DNA of 28,446 nucleotides. It comes from Chloroflexota bacterium. Lineage in GTDB: Bacteria; Chloroflexota; Dehalococcoidia; SM23-28-2; RBG-16-64-32. The stretch spans positions 1 through 28,446 of the forward strand of contig JADFRV010000005.1 of NCBI GenBank assembly GCA_022561095.1, read 5' to 3'. This document shows, piece by piece, positions 23,120 through 28,446 of this stretch. The first letter of the stretch is position 1; every line of letters starts with the position of its first letter. Under the pieces are notes generated by a model, which was given only the letters and a program-made list of their open reading frames with translations, ran no database searches and was not told the DNA's origin. The position numbers and the translations under genes were made by a program.

Positions 23120-23193
23120 CAGGGGCGGCAGGACTCGAACCCGCGACCTGCGGTTTTGGAGACCGCTGCTCTAACCAGCTGAGCTACGCCCCT
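23120..23193 (-). tRNA. tRNA-Trp(CCA)
   Basis: Acceptor AGGGGCG/CGCCCCT, D-arm GCTC-AGCTGGTTA-GAGC, anticodon loop CTCCAAA (anticodon CCA), T-arm GCGGG-TTCGAGT-CCTGC, discriminator G, and an encoded CCA at 23119-23117. Confidence 0.96.
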
Positions 23194-23231
23194 GCGCTGT
23201 CTGAGTATATCAAAAGCGGTTCGAATACGGG

Positions 23232-23942
23232 TCAAGGACGGCCTGAGGGGCGCCCCAGAAGCGCCAGCGCCCGGTCCGGGTAGTTTGTGACGATGCCGTC
23301 CGCATCCAGATCGATGAGCCGCTGGATGTCGCTCTCCGCGTCCGCCGTCCAGGCGTAGACGGCCAGGCCGCTGCGTCTGGCCTGGGTTACGACATCGACG
23401 TTAAGGCTTGGGTGGGGCAGGCTGACCGCCTGGAGACCCAGCCGGAGCGCCAGCTCTCGCAGGGAGGGCCAGTCGCCCATGCTCCGGGGCGCGATGAGCA
23501 GGCTGCCAGGCATCCTCGGCTCCGCCTGTCGCATCGCCTCCAGGACCGGCGCCAGGAACGACCATACCATCACCTCGTCCAGCGCGCCCGCGTTCCGTAC
23601 GACGTCCGCGAGCGCTTCCTCGCAGCCCGGCCGCTTGATCTCCGCCACCAGTAGCGCCCGGCCGCGAGTGAGATCCAGCGCCTGGGCGAAGGTGGGTACG
23701 GGCTCACCCCCTGCATCAAGCGCGCTGAGCTGCTCCCAGGTCAGGGAAGCGAGGTCTCCGCTGCCGTTGGTGGTTCGGTCCAGCGTCAGGTCGTGCATGA
23801 GGATGGGCACGCCGTCGGCGCTGGCCTGTACGTCCACCTCGATGCCGTCGGCGCCGATCTCGAGGGCTGCGTTGACGCCTGCCAGGGTGTTCTCAGGGGC
23901 GTGTCCGGCGCAGGCCGCATGGGAGATGATCAGAGGTCGCAT
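23232..23942 (-). CDS. Glycerophosphodiester phosphodiesterase-like protein (paralogue 2)
   Basis: This 236-residue GDPD-fold protein is paralogous to the one at 12045-12764. It has HAPENTLAGVNAALEIGADGIEVDVQ, GVPILMHDLTLDRTTNG, AEIKRPG and DGIVTNYPDRAL, so the metal ligands and both catalytic histidines appear present. The usual HR of the first motif is His8-Ala9 (ISHAAC), losing the Arg that contacts the substrate phosphate in characterised GDPDs. Activity may be altered. The ATG is at 23942. It stands alone between tRNA-Trp and an unknown gene on the same strand, 35 bases from the latter. Confidence 0.85.
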   Translation of the reverse strand: MRPLIISHAACAGHAPENTLAGVNAALEIGADGIEVDVQASADGVPILMHDLTLDRTTNGSGDLASLTWEQLSALDAGGEPVPTFAQALDLTRGRALLVAEIKRPGCEEALADVVRNAGALDEVMVWSFLAPVLEAMRQAEPRMPGSLLIAPRSMGDWPSLRELALRLGLQAVSLPHPSLNVDVVTQARRSGLAVYAWTADAESDIQRLIDLDADGIVTNYPDRALALLGRPSGRP

Positions 23943-23977
23943 GCCCAGATTATAGGGCAGGACGGGGGGCGAAGAGG

Positions 23978-24577
23978 CTAGCTGGCTTCCGCCGGCTTGA
24001 ACAGAGAGAGCATCGTCTGGCGCTTGTCGACCGCATCGGCGGCGAGGTCGCGGGCGGTCAGCGCCAGCTCGAAGCGCAGCGGCGAAGTGGCCAGCTCGCG
24101 CTTCAGATCAACCCGGCTGGCGATGTGGTGGAGCCGCTGCGCCAGGTAACGGATCGCCACCCGCCAATCGATGACCGGCTCAACCAAACCCGGGAGGTCA
24201 TGGGCACGGCAGAAGAGGTCGGTGGCCCGATCAATGTCCGCTTCCAGGCGGGTGGAGACCATACGGTGAGCGGCGTTGTTGATCTCCCATGCGTCCTCTT
24301 CCTCGGCCAGGAACGGGATGAACTGGGCCAAACGGGAGCGGATCGTCTCTTCACCGCTCTGCTCGTCCAGTTCCAGGTTGCGACGCCGCTGTTGAGCGAG
24401 GAACAGCGCCAGGATGTCGTACTCATCCTCCATCAGCGGGAGACCTCTGGGCAGCACTGCCACCAGGGAGTCCGCCCAGGCGCGCACCTGCTTGTCCAGC
24501 TCGTCCACTTTGCGCTGGACACGGCGCAGGGTGCGTTCATCGTGCGGGATGATGAGGTCTTCGTGCTGGCTTATCAA
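23978..24577 (-). CDS. Unrecognised helical protein
   Basis: This 199-residue protein has no recognised family. It looks all-alpha: a charged coiled-coil-like N-terminus (DERTLRRVQRKVDELDKQVRAW, about 13-34), then several amphipathic helices with many Arg, Asp and Leu and no membrane segment or cysteine cluster. The assigned start is TTG 24577 with a weak AGAG upstream. The first in-frame ATG is at about residue 49 and would cut off the predicted first helix, so TTG is preferred. It may share a transcript with the GDPD-like gene 35 bases downstream. Confidence 0.65.
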   Translation of the reverse strand: MISQHEDLIIPHDERTLRRVQRKVDELDKQVRAWADSLVAVLPRGLPLMEDEYDILALFLAQQRRRNLELDEQSGEETIRSRLAQFIPFLAEEEDAWEINNAAHRMVSTRLEADIDRATDLFCRAHDLPGLVEPVIDWRVAIRYLAQRLHHIASRVDLKRELATSPLRFELALTARDLAADAVDKRQTMLSLFKPAEAS

Positions 24578-24788
24578 CTCTAATCTCGCTCTCTCGTCGG
24601 GTGGCGCCCTCGTTGTGTGACGCCCATAGTAAAAGAACCAAAACAGACACTGGATGTTACATGCGGGGACGGCCGCGCGGTTAAGAATGAGGAGATGTCG
24701 GATCGAGCGAGGGCTGACCGCGACATGCGCTGCCTATCGTGATCAGGTGAGCGGCTGCTAGAATGGCCCTGAGCCGTAAGGAGGTAGC

Positions 24789-25661
24789 ATGACCGTCGAC
24801 AGCTTCAAGTTCCTGCCGGGATCCATCGCCGCTTACTACCGCAACCTTCCCGTCCAGCGGGAGGAGCCCGTCCCCTTCACCCCTCTGGCGAAGCCCCTGA
24901 GCGAGTGCCGGTTCGCCCTGGTGACGACGGCCGGCATTCATGACAAGGGGAAGGAGCCGCCCTTCGACATGGAGCGCGAGAAGCGGGAGCCGATGTGGGG
25001 CGACCCGACGTTTCGCCGGATCTCCCGCGAGGTTGAGCAGGGTGACATCGGCGCCTGCCACCTCCACACCAACAACCGCGACGTCCTGGCCGACATGAAC
25101 ATCGCCCTGCCGGTGCAGCGCTTCCTGGAGCTGGAGTCGGAGGGCATCATCGGCTCTTTGGCCCCCACCAACTACTCGTTCATGGGCTTCCAGATGAACA
25201 CGGCCGAATGGAAAGAGCGTTACGCGCCCGAAGCGGCGGCGCTGATGAAGGGCGAGGGGGTGGACGCCGTCATCCTCACCCCCTTCTGACCGGATTGCTG
25301 CCGCAGCGCGCCCGTGCTGGCGCGAACGTTCGAGGAGGCGGGGATGAGCACCGTCCTGGTGACGGTCATGCCCTACTGGGCGGAGCGGTTGGGTGTGCCG
25401 CGGACGGTGGGCGTGGAGTTCCCCTACGGTCACCCCCTGGGCCGGCCCGGCGACCGCGACACGCAGATGGGGGTCATCCGTGAGGCGCTGAGGCTGCTTG
25501 AGGAGGCGGCTGGGCCGGGCGAGATTCGCGAGCTGGACTACGTGTGGCCTCAGGAGTTGGATGAGGCGAAGAGAGGTTGGCAGCCGCCGGAGCCCTCGCC
25601 CATCATCAAGATGATGCTCGAGCAGCGGAAGGCGCAGGCGAGCAAGGAGCACGGCGGCTAG
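24789..25661 (+). CDS. Selenoprotein of the glycine/sarcosine/betaine/D-proline reductase B family, UGA-encoded Sec167
   Basis: Two open frames (24789-25286 and 25290-25661) lie in the same phase, separated only by TGA at 25287-25289. Read through, they give one 290-residue protein with the local motif GVDAVILTPF-U-PDCCRSAPVLARTFEEAG, where Sec167 is followed by Cys170 and Cys171. Homologues of this family, as I recall them, carry Sec or Cys at this position. Family B subunits use this residue in reductive cleavage; this short branch is uncharacterised. Strong TAAGGAGG precedes the ATG by 4 bases. A SECIS-like hairpin follows the UGA at the right distance. The stop lies 4 bases before the GH1 start. 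A nonsense mutation is the alternative, but both halves look under coding constraint. Confidence 0.85.
25287..25324 (+). promoter_or_regulatory. UGA recoding site with bacterial SECIS-like hairpin
   Basis: Downstream of TGA 25287-25289, CGCGCC (25307-25312) pairs with GGCGCG (25319-25324), a perfect 6-bp GC stem. The loop is CGUGCU, with G at its second position (25314), 24 bases after the UGA. This fits the bacterial SECIS pattern: a stem within the coding region just 3' of UGA and a G among the first two loop bases. Confidence 0.7.
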
Positions 25662-25665
25662 GCTT

Positions 25666-26949
25666 GTGGCGCTGAAGTTTCCGGACGGCTTCTATTGGGG
25701 TTGCGCCACGTCCTCGCACCAGGTGGAGGGGAACAACCGTAACAACCAGTGGTGGGCCTGGGAGCAGGAGGGCGGCAACATTCGAGACGGCACGACGTCC
25801 GGCCTGGCCTGCGACCACTACAACCGGTTCGAGGAGGACTTCGCGCTGGCGAAGGAGCTGGGCCACAACGCCCACCGCCTGTCCATCGAGTGGAGCCGCA
25901 TCGAGCCGGAGGAGGGGCGCTGGGACGAGAAGGAGGTGGAGCACTACCGGCGGGTGATAGAGTCGCTGCACCGGCATGGCCTGACCCCCTTCGTGACGCT
26001 GCACCACTTCACGAACCCGCTCTGGTTCGAGCAGCAGGGCGGCTGGACCAGCCCGCGGGCGCCCGACCTTATCGCCCGCTACGCCGGCTACATGGCCAAG
26101 CAGTTGGGCGACGCCGTCCCTTTCTGGCTCACCATCAACGAGCCTTCAGTCGTACCGGCGGCCTGCTACCTGGCCGGAATGCATCCGCCGGCCAAGCGGG
26201 ATATGGGCTTAGCCATGCAGGCGGCGCGGCACATACTCATCGCTCACGGCAAGATGTACCAGGCCGTTCGCGAGGCGGCGCCGCACGACCCGCAGGTCGG
26301 GCCCGTCCTCAATATGATCTACGTCGAGCCGGCGTCGGACTCCGAGGAGGACCGGCAGGCGGCCCAGCTGTTCGACCAGTACTGGAACGGCTACTGGCTG
26401 GAGGGGATCAACGACGGCGTCGTCGGCCCGCCGGCGGGTGGTGGTGAGGAGGCGCCGGGGCTGAAGGGGACGTGGGATATCATCGGCCTGAACAACTACT
26501 CGCGCAGCGTGATCGCGGCGGGCCCGCCGCCCATGGGCCTCCGCCAGGTGCCGCCGGGTCCCGACGCGGAGACGAGCACGATGGGATGGGAGGTCTACCC
26601 GGAGGGGTTCTACCGCGTGCAGGTGAGGCTGAAACCGTACGGGAAGCCCGTTTACATAACCGAAAACGGCATCGGCACCGACGACGACGAGCAGCGCCAG
26701 CGCTACATCGTCCGCTACCTGAAGCAGGTCCACCGCGCGATCAGCGAGGGGGTGGACGTGCGCAGCTACCTTCACTGGAGCTTCCAGGACAACTTCGAGT
26801 GGGCGGAGGGGTTCCGCCAGAAGTTTGGGCTGATCGCGATGGAGGAGGGGACCCGCAACCGCCTGCCCCGGCCCAGCGCCTACATGTTCCGCGAGATCGC
26901 TACGGCTAACGCCGTGTCGGACGAGCTGATGGGGCGCTACGGGGAGTGA
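25666..26949 (+). CDS. Glycoside hydrolase family 1 (beta-glucosidase type)
   Basis: This 427-residue retaining glycosidase would cleave beta-linked glucosides or galactosides. It opens with FPDGFYWGCATSSHQVEGN, the family 1 N-terminal signature. The acid/base is Glu159 in WLTINEP and the nucleophile Glu333 in YITENGIG. SIEWSRIEPEEG and a WSFQDNFEWAEGF aglycone-site block near the C-terminus are also typical. The length is slightly short for GH1 (440-480). The start is GTG 25666, 4 bases after the selenoprotein stop, so the genes are probably co-transcribed. No signal peptide is present, so it is cytoplasmic. Why it sits with a selenoprotein gene is unclear. Confidence 0.92.
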   Translation: MALKFPDGFYWGCATSSHQVEGNNRNNQWWAWEQEGGNIRDGTTSGLACDHYNRFEEDFALAKELGHNAHRLSIEWSRIEPEEGRWDEKEVEHYRRVIESLHRHGLTPFVTLHHFTNPLWFEQQGGWTSPRAPDLIARYAGYMAKQLGDAVPFWLTINEPSVVPAACYLAGMHPPAKRDMGLAMQAARHILIAHGKMYQAVREAAPHDPQVGPVLNMIYVEPASDSEEDRQAAQLFDQYWNGYWLEGINDGVVGPPAGGGEEAPGLKGTWDIIGLNNYSRSVIAAGPPPMGLRQVPPGPDAETSTMGWEVYPEGFYRVQVRLKPYGKPVYITENGIGTDDDEQRQRYIVRYLKQVHRAISEGVDVRSYLHWSFQDNFEWAEGFRQKFGLIAMEEGTRNRLPRPSAYMFREIATANAVSDELMGRYGE

Positions 26950-26957
26950 GGTCTAAC

Positions 26958-27680
26958 ATGCCAGCGATCTTCGTTCACGGAGTGCCGGATACACACTACC
27001 TGTGGGACGGAGTCCTCTCGCACCTGTCGCAAGGGGATACGCAGGCAGTGTCGCTGCCGGGTTTCGCCGTGGACGCGCCGGATGGGTTCGGGTCGACGAA
27101 AGAGGAGTACGTCGATTGGCTTATCGGGGAGCTGGAGAGGATCGGCGAGCCCGTCGATCTGGTCGGGCACGACTGGGGGGCGCTGCTCACCGAGCGAGTG
27201 ATATGCCTGCGGCCGGACTTGGTGCGGACGTGGGCGGCGGGCGGCGGCGCGCTTGACGAAGCGTACGAGTGGCATCCGGTGGCCAAGATGTGGCAGACGC
27301 CCGGTCAGGGCGAGCAGGTGATGCAGGCGATGACGCCCGATGTAATGGCGCAGGTCTACATAGCGGAGGGCGTCCCGGAGGAGCTGGCGCGGCAGTTCGC
27401 GGCGAGGATGGACGACCGGATGAAGGCGGCGATCCTGCCGCTATACCGGTCGGCCGTGGGCGTCTGGGAGGAGTGGTCACCGGACGTAGACAGCGTCGAG
27501 AGGCCGGGGTTGGTCATCTGGGGCAAGGACGACCCGTTCGGGCCGATGGACCTTGCCCAGAGGATGGCCAAGCGGACCGGCGCGAAGTTTGTGGCGTTCG
27601 AGGGGTGCAGCCACTGGTGGCCGGTGCAGCGCTCGAAGGAGACAGCGGAGGCGCTCGAGTCGTTCTGGGAGGAGCAGTAG
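26958..27680 (+). CDS. Alpha/beta hydrolase with Asp nucleophile
   Basis: This 240-residue alpha/beta-hydrolase-fold protein resembles haloalkane dehalogenases and epoxide hydrolases. The oxyanion-hole motif is FVHGVPD near residue 5-11, the nucleophile elbow is GHDWG (Asp rather than Ser), and the catalytic His is in GCSHWWPVQ near the C-terminus. WGKDDPFGP supplies a likely acid. The ATG at 26958 is preferred over a GTG at 26946 because GAGG lies 6 bases upstream. The frame almost touches the GH1 stop, so the two genes are probably one operon. The substrate is unknown. Confidence 0.85.
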   Translation: MPAIFVHGVPDTHYLWDGVLSHLSQGDTQAVSLPGFAVDAPDGFGSTKEEYVDWLIGELERIGEPVDLVGHDWGALLTERVICLRPDLVRTWAAGGGALDEAYEWHPVAKMWQTPGQGEQVMQAMTPDVMAQVYIAEGVPEELARQFAARMDDRMKAAILPLYRSAVGVWEEWSPDVDSVERPGLVIWGKDDPFGPMDLAQRMAKRTGAKFVAFEGCSHWWPVQRSKETAEALESFWEEQ

Positions 27681-27750
27681 GGCGTCATCGCTCCGGCCGA
27701 CGCCGTGTCGGGCGAGCTCCTCGAATCTACGGTTGTGTGATCCTGGTCAC

Positions 27751-27805
27751 TTGACAAGCCCGTAGCGTCGCTGCTATTCTTATCGCAGACCCCCACCCAG
27801 GGGGT
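27751..27805 (+). promoter_or_regulatory. csoR promoter with overlapping CsoR-type operator
   Basis: A consensus -35 TTGACA (27751-27756) and -10 TATTCT (27775-27780) are 18 bases apart. A GC-tract inverted repeat ACCCCC-ACCCA-GGGGGT (27789-27805) covers the predicted start of transcription. This resembles the G/C-tract dyads bound by copper-sensing CsoR, so autoregulation is expected. Confidence 0.72.
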
Positions 27806-27838
27806 ATGGGTAAGCCCAGACGGGCAAGGAGCCGAGCT

Positions 27839-28105
27839 ATGAGAGCAGAGACGAAAACGGACGCGCTCAAGCGCATGAGCTACATCGAGGGGCACTTCCA
27901 GGGGATCCGCCGCATGGTGGAGGAGGAGAAGTACTGCGTGGACATCCTCAAGCAGACGTTCGCCGTCCGCCGCGCGATCGAGAAGCTGGAGGGGAAGATC
28001 CTCGATAACCACCTCCACACCTGTGCCATCGACGGCATCCGCGACGGCCGCTCGGACGAGGTGATCGGCGAGCTGCTGGAGCTGTACGAGCTGGCGAACA
28101 AGTAG
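27839..28105 (+). CDS. csoR: CsoR-family copper-sensing repressor
   Basis: This 88-residue all-helical DUF156 repressor dissociates from DNA on binding Cu(I) and derepresses copper export. The ligand set of copper CsoRs is intact: Cys33 (EKYCVDIL), His58 (DNHLH) and Cys62 (TCAID), with the His-x3-Cys spacing. The ATG at 27839 is chosen over one at 27806 because AAGGAG lies about 7 bases upstream and the earlier ATG directly abuts the operator. It is followed by an HMA chaperone gene, the usual cop context. Formaldehyde-sensing FrmR homologues differ in the ligand set, so copper is favoured. Confidence 0.9.
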   Translation: MRAETKTDALKRMSYIEGHFQGIRRMVEEEKYCVDILKQTFAVRRAIEKLEGKILDNHLHTCAIDGIRDGRSDEVIGELLELYELANK

Positions 28106-28125
28106 CCTGGCTGCCGGCAGGCGGG
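28106..28125. repeat. Palindromic element, copy 3, between csoR and the copper chaperone
   Basis: CCTGGCTGCCGGCAGGCGGG directly follows the csoR stop codon. It contains the palindrome CTGCCGGCAG and resembles the units at 459-478 and 12878-12897. In the csoR mRNA it would form a small hairpin before the next ribosome binding site. Confidence 0.5.
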
Positions 28126-28148
28126 CGAGATACGGGAGAGGCGATACG

Positions 28149-28361
28149 ATGGCTACAGAGACCACCCTGAAGATTCCCGCTATTCACTGCGGCGGCTGCG
28201 TGAAGACGGTGACACAGACGTTGGAGGCGCTGCCCAGCGTGAAGGTGACCGAAGCCGACCCGGCGACCAAGCTGGTGCAGCTGCAGTTCGAAGAGTCGGC
28301 CGTCAACCTGGACCGGATCCGGGAGGCGCTGGACGAGGTCGGCTTCTTTGCGGAGGACTAG
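28149..28361 (+). CDS. HMA-domain copper chaperone (CopZ-like)
   Basis: This 70-residue heavy-metal-associated domain protein would carry Cu(I) to a P-type ATPase. The metal site is IHCGGC (Cys14, Cys17). The fold signature continues with VKTVTQTLEALPSV and IREALDEVGFF. GAGAGG lies about 7 bases before the ATG. It is co-directional with csoR, 43 bases after its stop, and is followed within 23 bases by another start, so it is probably part of a copper operon. Confidence 0.88.
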   Translation: MATETTLKIPAIHCGGCVKTVTQTLEALPSVKVTEADPATKLVQLQFEESAVNLDRIREALDEVGFFAED

Positions 28362-28383
28362 CGTCTAGAGGAGCGAACCGCCA

Positions 28384-28446
28384 ATGGCTATATCTACCAT
28401 CGCGGAACAGACCAGGTCCCTATGGGCCCGCGGGGGCCAGACGGGG
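28384..28446 (+). CDS. N-terminal fragment of a gene leaving the window
   Basis: An ATG at 28384 follows GAGGAG by about 8 bases and opens 21 codons (MAISTIAEQTRSLWARGG and on) to the window edge. From the context after csoR and a copper chaperone, a copper-exporting P-type ATPase would be expected, but the visible residues do not identify it. Confidence 0.5.
   Translation, partial: MAISTIAEQTRSLWARGGQTG

Noticed and set aside
24681..25652. 323-codon minus-strand open frame
   Set aside because: Antisense shadow of the selenoprotein gene, with Arg/His/Leu-rich composition and no domain.
25287..25661. Separate short gene starting at an internal GTG (25314) after a stop codon
   Set aside because: It is in the same phase as the upstream frame, lacks its own ribosome binding site, and completes the family domain only when joined through the UGA.
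27356..28165. 269-codon minus-strand open frame
   Set aside because: Antisense to the alpha/beta hydrolase, csoR and its operator, all well supported on the plus strand.

Overview
The window is a GC-rich (roughly 60-65% by eye) bacterial chromosome segment packed mostly with single-copy housekeeping genes. Three features suggest a Chloroflexota (Dehalococcoidia-like) genome: a membrane-anchored YvcK, a selenoprotein-B-family protein, and near-leaderless genes with a -10 box close to the start codon. This is inference, because there is no rRNA or other marker. There is no phage, CRISPR array, transposase or integrase.

Layout: 1-342 is the start of a hydantoinase-A-type gene (leaves the window). 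500-1714 holds a PHP phosphoesterase and a convergent zinc-ribbon protein. 1802-3739 holds LarE, with an apparent N-terminal frameshift, and a zinc alcohol dehydrogenase. 3875-5603 holds ribosomal protein L25 converging on fmt. 5677-6279 is a Thr-Pro-linker lipoprotein candidate. 6269-11892 is a five-gene minus-strand operon: gatB, yvcK, secG, a peptide-type solute-binding protein and a DUF62 SAM hydrolase. 12045-12764 is a glycerophosphodiesterase.

The accessory core is 12.8-17.7 kb. It is bracketed by two same-orientation tRNA-Leu(UAA) sequences, one intact (17625-17710) and one decayed (12810-12914). The decayed copy has a 20-bp palindromic repeat inserted in its D-loop with a 4-bp duplication. 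Between them are a 686-residue three-domain enzyme (nucleotidyltransferase, CDP-alcohol phosphotransferase, HAD phosphatase) and a TreT-type trehalose synthase. Together they look like a compatible-solute module: di-myo-inositol phosphate made by one polypeptide, plus trehalose. A DinB-like protein lies next to the intact tRNA.

17998-19999 holds a CpaE-like protein, with a degenerate receiver domain and a P-loop Lys-to-Arg change, and a membrane-anchored partner. 20.3-23.2 kb holds small membrane proteins, tRNA-Cys, tRNA-Leu(GAG), tRNA-Trp, a BrkB/YihY protein and a strikingly AT-rich DUF1059-like gene. 23.2-24.6 kb holds a second glycerophosphodiesterase and an unknown helical protein.

24789-25661 is best read as one selenoprotein gene: an in-frame UGA at codon 167 is followed by a SECIS-like hairpin, and the protein belongs to the glycine/betaine/D-proline reductase B family. 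It is followed closely by a GH1 glycosidase and an alpha/beta hydrolase. The right end is a copper module: a strong promoter with an overlapping CsoR-type operator, csoR, an HMA-domain copper chaperone, and the first codons of another gene.
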